Source: JBNKFV01 sp050290265
GTDB lineage: Bacteria; Pseudomonadota; Gammaproteobacteria; Pseudomonadales; Cellvibrionaceae
DNA: 64,000 nucleotides
Assembly (NCBI GenBank): GCA_050290265.1
Contig: JBNKHI010000014.1
Coordinates: 7,139 to 71,138, forward strand
Reading direction: 5' to 3'
In this document: positions 52,569 to 61,552 of the stretch, in pieces
Layout of the letters: each line of letters starts with the position of its first letter
Numbering within the stretch: position 1 is the stretch's first letter
Notes under the pieces: generated by a model
Told to the model about the DNA's origin: nothing
The model's database searches: none
The model's input: the letters and a program-made list of their open reading frames with translations, nothing else
Translations under genes and position numbers: made by a program

Positions 52569-52769
52569 TTATTCGGACTCTTCGATCCAGGCGGCCTGAA
52601 TTGCCTCGAGAATTTTCTCCCCACAACGATCAGGATCATCATCAAATTCCGGCAAGGCGATGACCCAATTACGTAAATCCACAAAATTAACATATCTGGG
52701 ATCGACATCTGGCTTGTCTTCAGCCAACTCAATCGCGATATCCAGTACGTCAGTCCAGGTCAGGCTCAT
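52569..52769 (-). CDS. iscX: Fe-S assembly accessory protein IscX
   Basis: This 66-residue acidic protein binds IscS and iron and tunes Fe-S assembly. It begins MSLTWTDVLDIAIELAEDKPDVDP and has the conserved LRNWVIALPEFDDDP near the middle, with many Asp/Glu residues. It is the last gene of the isc operon, after fdx. Confidence 0.93.
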   Translation of the reverse strand: MSLTWTDVLDIAIELAEDKPDVDPRYVNFVDLRNWVIALPEFDDDPDRCGEKILEAIQAAWIEESE

Positions 52770-52799
52770 TTTCTCTCTCCTAGGATCGAAGTGCTTCGA

Positions 52800-53138
52800 T
52801 TAATGATTTTCGGAAACCATATTGATGGTGTATTTCGGGATTTCCACCACCAGATCATCCTCCCCCACCAAAGCTTGGCAGCTTAACCGACTGTCAGGCT
52901 CGAGGCCCCAGGCCTTATCTAGGTAATCATCTTCCAGTTCATCGGCTTCACTCAATGAATCATAGCCCTCACGCACGACCACATGACAGGTCGTACATGC
53001 GCAACTCATCTCACAAGCATGCTCAATATCAACGCCCTGGCGCAAAGCTGCCCGACAAATACTTTCACCTGGCTCGGCTTCAATAACGGCCCCCTCTGGA
53101 CAAATTTCTGCGTGGGGTAAAAATACAATTTTTGGCAT
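52800..53138 (-). CDS. fdx: ISC-type [2Fe-2S] ferredoxin
   Basis: This adrenodoxin-like ferredoxin supplies electrons to Fe-S cluster assembly. The 112-residue protein has the ligands CEMSCACTTC (three of the four cysteines, about 42-51) and the later SRLSCQ cysteine. It begins MPKIVFLPHAEICPEGAV. It lies between hscA and iscX in the operon. Confidence 0.96.
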   Translation of the reverse strand: MPKIVFLPHAEICPEGAVIEAEPGESICRAALRQGVDIEHACEMSCACTTCHVVVREGYDSLSEADELEDDYLDKAWGLEPDSRLSCQALVGEDDLVVEIPKYTINMVSENH

Positions 53139-53177
53139 AACGCTTAACTCACCTCTACCAATCTAGGGCACATATAC

Positions 53178-55037
53178 TTACGATTCAAACTCATCCAGGG
53201 AGTGCCCAGACAAAGCCTTTTTAATACTGGAATCCATTCGACGCGCCGCAAAGTCATCACTGATATTCGCCAAATGTTGAATTTGCGCTGCAATTTCATC
53301 AGCACTCCCCGAATTATGGGCAGCTTTCAGCGCTTCAATCCCGGATTCCAGCAAAGCGTACTCTTCTGCACTTAACAACTCTCGCCCATCCGCAGCCAGA
53401 GCACCAGCTAGCGCCTCAAGAACTCGCTCAGCCTCAACTCTCTGCTCCCTGAGCGCGCGCTCTTCAATGTCAGTTTTGGCGTGTTCGAAAGACGACTGCA
53501 ACATTGTCGTAATCACATCATCACTCAAGCCGTATGACGGCTTCACACTGATTTGAGCCTCAACCCCACTGGACTCCTCACAAGCAGCAACACTTAACAA
53601 CCCATCGGCATCGACCTGAAAAGTGATAGTAATAGTTGCCGCACCTGCCACCATGGCTGGGAAACCACGCAGCTCAAATCGCGCCAACGACCGGCACTCT
53701 TCAACAAGGTCACGCTCGCCCTGCAATACATGAATGGCCATTGCAGTCTGGCCATCCTTAAATGTTGTAAACTTTTGCGCTTTGGCCACAGGAATAGTCG
53801 TATTCCGATGGATAATTTTTTCCACCAAGCCACCTCGGGTCTCTAAACCCAGGGACAAGGGAATGACATCAAGCAGTAACCGATCGGTTTCCTGCTTATT
53901 ACCCACTAATACATCCGCTTGAATAGCCGCACCCAAGGCAACAACTCGATCCGGATCTATCGTAACCAGCGGAGCACGACCAAAATATTCCCCCACTTTT
54001 TCACGTACACGAAGGCTGCGAGTCGAACCGCCGACCATAACCACATCGTCAACATCAGCCACTTTCAAGTCAGCGTCACGCAGGGCAGATCGGCACGACT
54101 TAAGCGTGAGCGCAATCAAGGGATCAAGCAATTCAGCCAACTGCTCACGGGTCAATTGCCCAGTCCAGCCACCATAGCTAACGTCCACCGCGGTTTCCGT
54201 CGCTAGCGCCTCTTTCGCGCTACAGGCGGAGGCCATTAGCTTGCGCTGCTCTGCAGGACCTAAATCTGCAGAAATACCGGACTTATCCAAAATCCACTCA
54301 GCGACAATGCGATCAAAGTCATCACCACCCAAAGCGCTATCGCCTCCAGTAGCCAATACCTCAAACACACCTTTGGATAAACGCAAAATTGAAATATCAA
54401 ACGTCCCACCACCAAGATCGTAAACCGCTATTACACTTTCATCTTTTTGATCCAGGCCATAGGCAACAGCCGCGGCGGTTGGCTCATTCAACAGGCGGAG
54501 CACTTTTAATCCGGCCAACATTGCGGCATCTTTAGTTGCCTGACGTTGCGCATCATCAAAATAAGCGGGCACTGTAATCACAACACCTTCGAGCTCGCCA
54601 CCCAATGTTGCCACTCCCCGACGAGCTAACACCCTCAAGATCTCAGCAGAAACTTCTACCGGGCTCTTCCGTCCAGCGCGGGTTTTGATATAAGGCATGC
54701 CGCCATCATCTGTATCAAACTGGTAGGGCAACTGGGAACCAACCAGCTTGATATCCTTGATACCTCGGCCCATAAGCCTCTTAACAGACGCAATCGTGTT
54801 TAAGGGGTCAACAGAAGCCAATTTCTTAGCTGACTGCCCAACTTCTACCGATGACTCACCGTAACGCACAACTGACGGTACGATGCTATCGCCGACCTCA
54901 TCCATCAACGCAACAGGATTTGAGTCAATCAGGCTGGCAATAAGCGAGTTAGTTGTACCCAAATCAATTCCGGCAGCACGCTTACGCTCATGCGGCTCAG
55001 GCGACTGCCCGGGTTCAGAAATTTGCAACAATGCCAT
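53178..55037 (-). CDS. hscA: Fe-S protein assembly chaperone HscA
   Basis: This specialised Hsp70 releases clusters from IscU with HscB. From the ATG at 55037 it has 619 residues, matching E. coli HscA (616). The ATPase domain shows GIDLGTTNSL and VYDLGGGTFDIS, and the substrate domain is followed by a helical lid. An in-frame ATG 21 codons earlier would add a tail without homology. It follows hscB in the operon. Confidence 0.96.
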   Translation of the reverse strand: MALLQISEPGQSPEPHERKRAAGIDLGTTNSLIASLIDSNPVALMDEVGDSIVPSVVRYGESSVEVGQSAKKLASVDPLNTIASVKRLMGRGIKDIKLVGSQLPYQFDTDDGGMPYIKTRAGRKSPVEVSAEILRVLARRGVATLGGELEGVVITVPAYFDDAQRQATKDAAMLAGLKVLRLLNEPTAAAVAYGLDQKDESVIAVYDLGGGTFDISILRLSKGVFEVLATGGDSALGGDDFDRIVAEWILDKSGISADLGPAEQRKLMASACSAKEALATETAVDVSYGGWTGQLTREQLAELLDPLIALTLKSCRSALRDADLKVADVDDVVMVGGSTRSLRVREKVGEYFGRAPLVTIDPDRVVALGAAIQADVLVGNKQETDRLLLDVIPLSLGLETRGGLVEKIIHRNTTIPVAKAQKFTTFKDGQTAMAIHVLQGERDLVEECRSLARFELRGFPAMVAGAATITITFQVDADGLLSVAACEESSGVEAQISVKPSYGLSDDVITTMLQSSFEHAKTDIEERALREQRVEAERVLEALAGALAADGRELLSAEEYALLESGIEALKAAHNSGSADEIAAQIQHLANISDDFAARRMDSSIKKALSGHSLDEFES

Positions 55038-55137
55038 AATAGTTCGTATTTCCTGTGTAATTCGCGGTATTTGACGAAACCTGCAACATGATAATGCCAA
55101 GCGCCGCCCGCAATGGACTAGCTATGAAGGTTTGGCG

Positions 55138-55671
55138 TTATGCATCCAGCAACCGGCTTTCCAATTGGCGAATATCTCGACCAAGCTTGTCGACGAAGTG
55201 CAGTTTTGAAACGGTATCAAATGCGGCCTCAATATTATTGTCTGCATAATACTTCGCGAAATCGTCCAACAAGCCCTCCCGTAACGCATCGCTCTGTTCG
55301 AACAGGTCATCAATCGCAGCCAGTGGCTCCGCGGCTTCGTGGACCTCAGCAAGGGCTTCTCGCAAAACCATTTGCGCCATCAGAAAGTCCATATCCGCGT
55401 GGGTTGTCGAATCAAAGTTGCAATCCATACCGTGAAGTTTAAGCAGGTACTCTGCCCTCTTTATCGGCGATTTCAGCGTTTCATGGGCTTCATTCACGTA
55501 CGACGCAAACTGCACAGCAATTCGTTTTTCACGGTCACCCGAACTCGCAAACTTATCCGGATGAATATCACGCTGCAAATTCCGATAGCGTTGCGCCAAA
55601 TCAGTAAGGTCTATGTCCCAACCGGGCTTAAGGCCAAAAACCTCAAAATAGTTTTGCTTAAACTCACTCAT
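55138..55671 (-). CDS. hscB: Co-chaperone HscB
   Basis: HscB is a J-protein that brings IscU to HscA. The 177-residue product has a J-domain (about 4-75) with the HPD motif in RDIHPDKFA and a C-terminal three-helix domain. The ATG at 55671 matches the usual N-terminus (MSEFKQNYFEVFGL) and follows GGTAGGCAG. It lies between iscA and hscA. Confidence 0.95.
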   Translation of the reverse strand: MSEFKQNYFEVFGLKPGWDIDLTDLAQRYRNLQRDIHPDKFASSGDREKRIAVQFASYVNEAHETLKSPIKRAEYLLKLHGMDCNFDSTTHADMDFLMAQMVLREALAEVHEAAEPLAAIDDLFEQSDALREGLLDDFAKYYADNNIEAAFDTVSKLHFVDKLGRDIRQLESRLLDA

Positions 55672-55771
55672 CTGCCTACCAGAGCACAACAATGTTTAAC
55701 ATGCCATACACGACCGTTATAAAAAGGCCGGACACTCTATGCCCGGCCACTATTACCCAGAATGCCGCGCG

Positions 55772-56095
55772 TTAAACGTGAAAGCTTTCGCCGCAACCGC
55801 ACTCATTTTTAACGTTGGGATTATTAAAGGCAAACCCTTCATTGAGACCTTCTTTTACGAAGTCTAACTCTGTCCCATCAAGATAGAGCAGGCTTTTGGC
55901 GTCCACAACAAGATCAAAACCATCCTGTGGAAATGCCTGATCATGACCATCCAGTTCATCTACAAATTCAAGTACATACGATAAACCAGAGCATCCACTC
56001 GTTTTTACGCCAACGCGAATGCCTACACCCTTTCCGCGTGCCTGAATCTGCCGCTTGATATGGTCAACGGCACTCGGTGTCATGGTAACTGCCAC
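55772..56095 (-). CDS. iscA: Fe-S assembly carrier IscA
   Basis: This A-type carrier passes clusters or iron to target proteins. The 107-residue protein has the three cysteines in KTSGCSGLSYVLEF and ECGCGESF. Length is normal. It lies between iscU and hscB. Confidence 0.97.
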   Translation of the reverse strand: MAVTMTPSAVDHIKRQIQARGKGVGIRVGVKTSGCSGLSYVLEFVDELDGHDQAFPQDGFDLVVDAKSLLYLDGTELDFVKEGLNEGFAFNNPNVKNECGCGESFHV

Positions 56096-56126
56096 AAAGC
56101 CTCCTTAATGATCGACGACCAGTTAA

Positions 56127-56519
56127 TCACTCTACGTTTTCGCCACGCTTGGTGCGAATATCTTTAATCGCAGCCTTGATAGCATCCTCAGCCAATACAG
56201 AGCAGTGAATCTTCACCGGCGGCAAAGCCAGCTCCTCAGCAAGCTCTGTATTTTTAATGGCTCCCGCCTCATCAAGCGTTTTACCTTTGACCCATTCAGT
56301 CAGAAGCGAGCTTGAAGCGATAGCAGAACCACAACCATAGGTTTTGAATTTAGCATCCTCAATAACCCCTTCAGCACTTACCTGAATCTGCAAACGCATA
56401 ACATCACCACACGCGGGAGCACCCACCATACCGGTACCTACGGAGCTGGACTTATCATCCAACTTCCCAACGTTGCGCGGATTTTCATAATGATCAATTA
56501 CTTTATCACTGTACGCCAT
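56127..56519 (-). CDS. iscU: Fe-S scaffold IscU
   Basis: This is the scaffold on which clusters are built. The 130-residue protein has the three cluster cysteines in GAPACGDVM, TYGCGSAIASS and KIHCSVLAEDA, and the HscA-recognition LPPVK just before the third. It lies between iscS and iscA. Confidence 0.98.
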   Translation of the reverse strand: MAYSDKVIDHYENPRNVGKLDDKSSSVGTGMVGAPACGDVMRLQIQVSAEGVIEDAKFKTYGCGSAIASSSLLTEWVKGKTLDEAGAIKNTELAEELALPPVKIHCSVLAEDAIKAAIKDIRTKRGENVE

Positions 56520-56570
56520 AACAACCTCTCTTATGAGTTAACGGCTCTAGCCGCTTATTGGCAAATAAAC

Positions 56571-57785
56571 TTAATGAGCGGCCCACTCAATTTTGCTGAG
56601 ATCAACGCCATCTTTATACATATCCCATAACGGCGACAAATCACGTAACTTATCAACCGCCTGGCGAATTTTTTCTATTGCAAAATCCACCTCTTCAGCC
56701 GTTGTAAAACGGCCAAAACTAAAGCGAATCGAGCTATGCGCCATTTCGTCATTTAGACCTAACGCTCTCAACACATAGGAAGGCTCCAAGCTGGCAGATG
56801 TACATGCCGAGCCTGAAGAAACTGCCAAGTCTTTCAAGGACATAATCAGTGACTCGCCCTCTACAAACGCAAAACTAACATTCAAATTGCCAGCCACACG
56901 CTGGTCGACGGAGCCATTAATATGTACCTCTTCCATTTCTTTGATGCCATCCCACAAGCGATTACGCAAAGCCAGTGCATGCTCAGCATCTTTCTCCATT
57001 TCCAGCTTAGCGATACGGAACGCTTCTCCCATACCAACAATCTGGTGAGTAGGAAGAGTTCCTGAACGCATTCCGCGCTCATGACCACCACCGTGAGTTT
57101 GCGCCTCAAGTCGAACTCTTGGTTTACGGCGCACAAACAAGGCACCAATACCTTTGGGACCATAAATTTTGTGTGCCGAAAAAGACATTAGATCAACTTT
57201 CATCAAATCCATATCAATCGGCAGCTTACCGGCACTCTGCGCGGCATCCACATGGAAAAACACCTTGCGATCACGACATATCTCACCAACTGCTGCAATA
57301 TCCGTTATCACACCGATTTCATTATTCACGTGCATCAGTGACACCAGAGTAGTGTCATCACGAATGGCATCGGCAACCTGCTGCGGCTGAATCAATCCAT
57401 CACTGCCCGGCTCCAGGTATGTGACCTCATAGCCCTCTCTCTCAAGCTGGCGACAAGTATCCAACACCGCTTTATGCTCAATCTTAGAGGTAATCATGTG
57501 CTTGCCACGGGACTTATTGAAGTGCACAACCCCTTTAATTGCCAAATTATTAGACTCTGTGGCACCACTGGTCCAAACGATTTCTCTCGGGTCAGCATTG
57601 ATTAAATCCGCAACCTGACGGCGTGCATTCTCTACAGCCTCCTCCGCCTTCCACCCATAAAAATGCGAACGTGAAGCGGGGTTGCCGAAATTGCCATCCA
57701 TCGTCAGGCAGTCGACCATTACCTTGGCAACTCTCGGATCTACCGGGGTCGTTGCTGAATAATCAAGATAAATCGGTAATTTCAT
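56571..57785 (-). CDS. iscS: Cysteine desulfurase IscS
   Basis: IscS is a PLP enzyme that takes sulfur from cysteine for Fe-S clusters and tRNA thiolation. From the ATG at 57785 it has 404 residues, the length of E. coli IscS. The PLP lysine is in SFSAHKIYGPKG and the catalytic cysteine in SSGSACTSASLEP. A longer frame would overlap iscR and has no support. It is the second gene of the operon. Confidence 0.97.
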   Translation of the reverse strand: MKLPIYLDYSATTPVDPRVAKVMVDCLTMDGNFGNPASRSHFYGWKAEEAVENARRQVADLINADPREIVWTSGATESNNLAIKGVVHFNKSRGKHMITSKIEHKAVLDTCRQLEREGYEVTYLEPGSDGLIQPQQVADAIRDDTTLVSLMHVNNEIGVITDIAAVGEICRDRKVFFHVDAAQSAGKLPIDMDLMKVDLMSFSAHKIYGPKGIGALFVRRKPRVRLEAQTHGGGHERGMRSGTLPTHQIVGMGEAFRIAKLEMEKDAEHALALRNRLWDGIKEMEEVHINGSVDQRVAGNLNVSFAFVEGESLIMSLKDLAVSSGSACTSASLEPSYVLRALGLNDEMAHSSIRFSFGRFTTAEEVDFAIEKIRQAVDKLRDLSPLWDMYKDGVDLSKIEWAAH

Positions 57786-57823
57786 GCTTTTATCACTCTT
57801 AAAACGTTTACTTAATTTAAAAC

Positions 57824-58318
57824 TCAAATAACTTCGGAAGCAGCTATCAATTGATCACTAGACGACTTGCCGTGGGCATCTTGAGTACGATCCTGACGCT
57901 CAGATACTAACTGAACATCTCGCCTGGCCACTAGGCTCGCCAAACTGATACCACTAAGAAATTCATGAATTTGGTCACTTAAATCACACCAGAGATAGTG
58001 AGTAAGGCAAACCTCACCATGCTGGCACGAGCCCGTACCGCCACAATTGGTGGCATCTATCGACTCATTCACCGCATCAATGATTTCCGCGACCTGAATA
58101 TCCTCCGCAGAGCGGCTGAGCTTATAGCCACCACCAGGCCCACGAACGCTGGAAACCAATTCACGCTGGCGTAATTTAGAAAATAGTTGCTCCAAGTAGG
58201 AAAGAGAAATCTCCTGCCGTTTAGAAATCCCAGCCAAACTAATAGGGCCTTTATCGCAGTGCAGGGCCAAATCCAGCATGGCGGTTACAGCATATCTGCC
58301 TTTAGTTGTCAGTCGCAT
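57824..58318 (-). CDS. iscR: Fe-S cluster regulator IscR
   Basis: This Rrf2-family regulator represses isc when it carries a [2Fe-2S] cluster. The 164-residue protein has an N-terminal winged helix (RQEISLSYLEQLFSKL, VRGPGGGYKLSR) and the cluster ligands Cys92, Cys98, Cys104 with His107, the same numbering as in E. coli. The promoter upstream carries an IscR type-1-like box, so autoregulation is likely. Confidence 0.97.
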   Translation of the reverse strand: MRLTTKGRYAVTAMLDLALHCDKGPISLAGISKRQEISLSYLEQLFSKLRQRELVSSVRGPGGGYKLSRSAEDIQVAEIIDAVNESIDATNCGGTGSCQHGEVCLTHYLWCDLSDQIHEFLSGISLASLVARRDVQLVSERQDRTQDAHGKSSSDQLIAASEVI

Positions 58319-58407
58319 AGTTACACTCGGCTTCGTTAAGCGTTTTGTGAGCTAGCAATCCCATATTAAGACTTGCACTGTTACCGGGAGCTCACAGACT
58401 AGGCTCC

Positions 58408-58435
58408 ATTATAAATAACCCAGTAGCGCAGTCAA
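58408..58435 (-). promoter_or_regulatory. Sigma-70 promoter of the isc operon
   Basis: On the minus strand TTGACT (58430-58435) and TATAAT (58408-58413) are separated by 16 bases. This strong promoter lies about 90 bases before iscR. Confidence 0.75.
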
Positions 58436-58439
58436 CTAT
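58415..58439 (-). promoter_or_regulatory. IscR type-1-like binding site
   Basis: This 25-base stretch matches about 19 of 25 positions of the E. coli IscR type 1 consensus, with the ATAGTTGACT half the best part and a degenerate second half. It overlaps the -35 hexamer and spacer, as expected for repression of iscR by holo-IscR. Confidence 0.65.
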
Positions 58440-58493
58440 ATAACCAACCATTACACTAGGGTATTAACATATTTTCTCTAACCACCTATTGAT

Positions 58494-59312
58494 CTATTCA
58501 GCACCATCCTGTCCCAACCGATCAGAAAGCTCAGCCAACTTTTTATCTGTGTGGAATATATAATTTTGAGTCGAGGTAAGCACCCCTCTTAATATATTCA
58601 GCTCCATTTCATCCAGGCGAGCCCTGCTAAAGAGCCGACGCAGGCGAGTCATAGTCTGTCGCGGGTTATTCGGCTCAAGAAAACCCAGTATTTGGAGGGT
58701 TTCCTGCAGATGCTCGTAATACAGCTCAATGGCACGGTGATCCGCAGGAGGCATGTCCCAATCATCAAACGTGACTGGCTTCCCCTGCTCCGCAGCCAAG
58801 GCTGTCATACGAATTTCATAACAGATCACCTGGACTGCGGTTGCCAGATTTAAAGCGCTGTACTCCGGATTCGCCGGAATATGCACGTGGTAGTTACAAC
58901 GGTGTAACTCATCGTTCGTCAAACCTCTGTCTTCACGCCCAAATACGATCGCAACCTTATGTTGCGCGGCCTCTGCCCAAGCTCGGTCGGCACATTCACG
59001 AGGCGTTACCAAAGGCCAGGGAATACGTCGCTCACGAGCACTGGTACCAACTACCAAGGCACAATCTGCAACAGCGTCATCCAGTGTCGGAACAACCACA
59101 ACAGACTCCAAAAGCTCAGCTGCGCCAGCTGCGCGCCATACCGCTTCATCTGCGGGATACTCTTTAGGGTCAACCAGATACAACTCGGACAACCCCATAT
59201 TTTTCATTGCCCGCACTGCACCGCCAATGTTTCCTGGATGCGAGGTATTCACCAACACTATCCTAATTTGCTTAAAAAGAGGGGAATCGGTATTCGGTTT
59301 TACGGTACTCAT
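58494..59312 (-). CDS. trmJ: tRNA (cytidine/uridine-2'-O-)-methyltransferase TrmJ
   Basis: TrmJ methylates the 2'-O of C32/U32 in tRNA anticodon loops. It is a SPOUT-family methyltransferase of 272 residues with the motifs VLVNTSHPGNIGGAVRAMKNMG, VFGREDRGLTNDE and IPANPEYSALNLA forming the knotted SAM site. The ATG at 59312 is chosen; a TTG four codons earlier is possible. It is divergent from suhB. Confidence 0.95.
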   Translation of the reverse strand: MSTVKPNTDSPLFKQIRIVLVNTSHPGNIGGAVRAMKNMGLSELYLVDPKEYPADEAVWRAAGAAELLESVVVVPTLDDAVADCALVVGTSARERRIPWPLVTPRECADRAWAEAAQHKVAIVFGREDRGLTNDELHRCNYHVHIPANPEYSALNLATAVQVICYEIRMTALAAEQGKPVTFDDWDMPPADHRAIELYYEHLQETLQILGFLEPNNPRQTMTRLRRLFSRARLDEMELNILRGVLTSTQNYIFHTDKKLAELSDRLGQDGAE

Positions 59313-59606
59313 AGTCGCTGCCAATCACTCACGGGCTGTATTGCCCCTACCTGTCTGAAAAGAGGCGGCGGAGTTTATCAAATTGCCTAGGATTAAACGA
59401 GAACATACTGGTACAATACGCGCCCCGCGTTAATTCACCCACTGTCCTTTAGCCAGTAAAGGTTCAGAGTGAGTTACCCATGCTCTTTAAAAACTTGATC
59501 GCTCCACTGGCCAACCCCGTAATTAATAGACTTACAGCGATCAATAGACGATTTTATTCACACTTTGCGGCGCGACTGCGCCGGACAAACGAGTATTTGC
59601 TTAGTT

Positions 59607-60410
59607 ATGGAACCCACAATTACTATCGCGTTGCGTGCTGCACGCAAAGCAGGAGCCCTGATTGAACAGGCCCTGGAACGAGTAGAATTTTTGACTGTTG
59701 AAAACAAGAACCGCAATGATTTCGTCACAGAAATCGATCGCGCCTCTGAAAAAGAAATCATCTACCACTTACGCAAAGCTTATCCTGATCACGTGATTGT
59801 TGGTGAAGAAAGTGGCCGCCAAGAAGGCCAAAACAGCGATTACGAGTGGATTATTGACCCCCTGGATGGCACAACCAATTTTATCCATGGCATACCCCAT
59901 TTTGCGATATCTATTGCCTGTAAATATAAAGGGCAGCTGGAACATGCTGTCGTACTCGACCCCATTAAACGCGAAGAATTCACTGCCAGCCGAGGCAAAG
60001 GCGCCATGCTCAACGGTCGCAGAATTCGCGTGTCTCAGCGCAAAGGCCTTGACGGAGCATTGATTGGTACAGGTATTCCCTTTAATGGCTACGCCTTGGA
60101 AAATATGGAGCCTTATCTAAAAGCCCTGCATGAAGTTGCAGGCCAAACTGCAGGTATTCGACGACCTGGCGCAGCAGCGCTGGATCTCGCCTATGTAGCA
60201 GCTGGCCGCTTTGACGGATTCTGGGAATTGAATTTGAAAGAGTGGGATATGGCTGCGGGGGTATTACTCGTACGAGAAGCCGGTGGACTAGTAAGCGATT
60301 TCCAAGGTGGCAACAGCTATATGAAAACTGGCAACATTGTTTGCGGAAATCCAAAAGTGTTTAAGCCATTACTACAAATAGTCAGTAAACACATGGGCAG
60401 TATACGCTAA
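59607..60410 (+). CDS. suhB: Inositol monophosphatase family protein SuhB
   Basis: SuhB hydrolyses inositol-1-phosphate and also joins the rRNA antitermination complex in E. coli. The 267-residue protein equals E. coli SuhB in length. Metal-binding motifs are VGEESG (the catalytic Glu), DPLDGTTNF and the late WDMAAGVLL. The ATG at 59607 gives the usual N-terminus (MEPTITIALRAARKAG); 14 upstream codons are not conserved. Confidence 0.95.
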   Translation: MEPTITIALRAARKAGALIEQALERVEFLTVENKNRNDFVTEIDRASEKEIIYHLRKAYPDHVIVGEESGRQEGQNSDYEWIIDPLDGTTNFIHGIPHFAISIACKYKGQLEHAVVLDPIKREEFTASRGKGAMLNGRRIRVSQRKGLDGALIGTGIPFNGYALENMEPYLKALHEVAGQTAGIRRPGAAALDLAYVAAGRFDGFWELNLKEWDMAAGVLLVREAGGLVSDFQGGNSYMKTGNIVCGNPKVFKPLLQIVSKHMGSIR

Positions 60411-60450
60411 CTGCAAGCAAAGCAATTGTCGCAACACCTCAGCACACGCT

Positions 60451-60477
60451 GTGTTGCCTGGAACCAGCAGGCAACAC
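60451..60477. terminator. Hairpin between convergent suhB and the outer-membrane gene
   Basis: GTGTTGCCTG and CAGGCAACAC form a perfect 10-bp stem with a 7-base loop, ending right at the stop codon of the minus-strand gene. It lacks a T-run; it may serve both converging transcripts. Confidence 0.5.
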
Positions 60478-61473
60478 TCAGCGACCAAAGTCTTTTTGAA
60501 ATGCAGCTTCCAGACGGAACAAAATCACTGCCGCTCCTTCTCGACCATCCTCAGGCAAGTCTTTAAACCAGCGGTAGCTCGGTTGAATTTCAAAAAATAA
60601 CCAAGGCCTATAAAAATTTTGACGGTAACGTACGCCAGCTACATAAGTAGTAACATATTTTTCTGGCTTGGTTTTACCTTGAGCGCCCACAAAATAACCA
60701 AACACCTTTTTATCAGACAATTTTTTATCAAGGGATACACTTGTGTTCCAGCCTACCCCGTCAACGTCTTCTTCCCAACCGACCTTGTTATGCCACTGTA
60801 AAATCAATTTTTCACTAAGAATTTTGTCCAAATCTATTCTGGTTTTTGAAGCCAGCCCATCGCCGCCAAGATATAAAACCTCTTGACTGAATGTGCCTAA
60901 CAAATTCTCTTGCAGCGGATACTCGTACTTATACCTAGCGGATGTTTTTAAGTTTAGTGTAGAACGCAAACCAACACGAAAATCGATACGATAACGCTCT
61001 TCTTCTTTAGCGTTATACTGCAATGACAAATCTTCTGGAGAGTCCTGCCGGTCAATTAATAAGTCATCATGCCCAGTCGATCCCTCATCTTCATCGGAAA
61101 ACAGCAAGCTTACCCGCTCATTCAGTTGTGGCAGATACACTTTGCCACGCAGCTTAACATCGGAATTAAACTTATCGACCTCATCCCACTCCGGCTCCCA
61201 GCGCAGTCGAAGAGTAGAATATGGCGCGTCCTGCTCCGTACGTACATCACCGAAAAAATTATCCATCCAACCGGCCAAACTATCAGCCCTAGTCACTATA
61301 TATTTGTGACTTTTATCTATCCAAGGCTTTGAGTCTGTATCAACTTCTGTGTCACTTGTGGCAGCAACCACCTCGCTAACTATCTCGCCAGCATGCGTAG
61401 CAACAGAAACCATAAGAAAAAGGCTAAGCGATGCAAGGGTAGAGCGAGCTAGGGAAAACAAAGGTTTGATCAT
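60478..61473 (-). CDS. Exported outer-membrane-type protein
   Basis: No named family is recognised. The 331-residue protein has a signal peptide (about 1-28, ending THA), an acidic segment and then alternating amphipathic strands (YRIDFRVGLRSTLNLKTSARY, FYRPWLFFEIQPSYRWFKD) ending AFQKDFGR, which suggest an outer-membrane barrel or surface protein. It is convergent with suhB. Confidence 0.75.
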   Translation of the reverse strand: MIKPLFSLARSTLASLSLFLMVSVATHAGEIVSEVVAATSDTEVDTDSKPWIDKSHKYIVTRADSLAGWMDNFFGDVRTEQDAPYSTLRLRWEPEWDEVDKFNSDVKLRGKVYLPQLNERVSLLFSDEDEGSTGHDDLLIDRQDSPEDLSLQYNAKEEERYRIDFRVGLRSTLNLKTSARYKYEYPLQENLLGTFSQEVLYLGGDGLASKTRIDLDKILSEKLILQWHNKVGWEEDVDGVGWNTSVSLDKKLSDKKVFGYFVGAQGKTKPEKYVTTYVAGVRYRQNFYRPWLFFEIQPSYRWFKDLPEDGREGAAVILFRLEAAFQKDFGR

Positions 61474-61552
61474 AAAACAGCCAGGTTCCAGAATTTATAT
61501 TTTAAGCATAGCCAGATAACTAAGACTACGCCAGCAAGCCCAGAGGTCTCAA

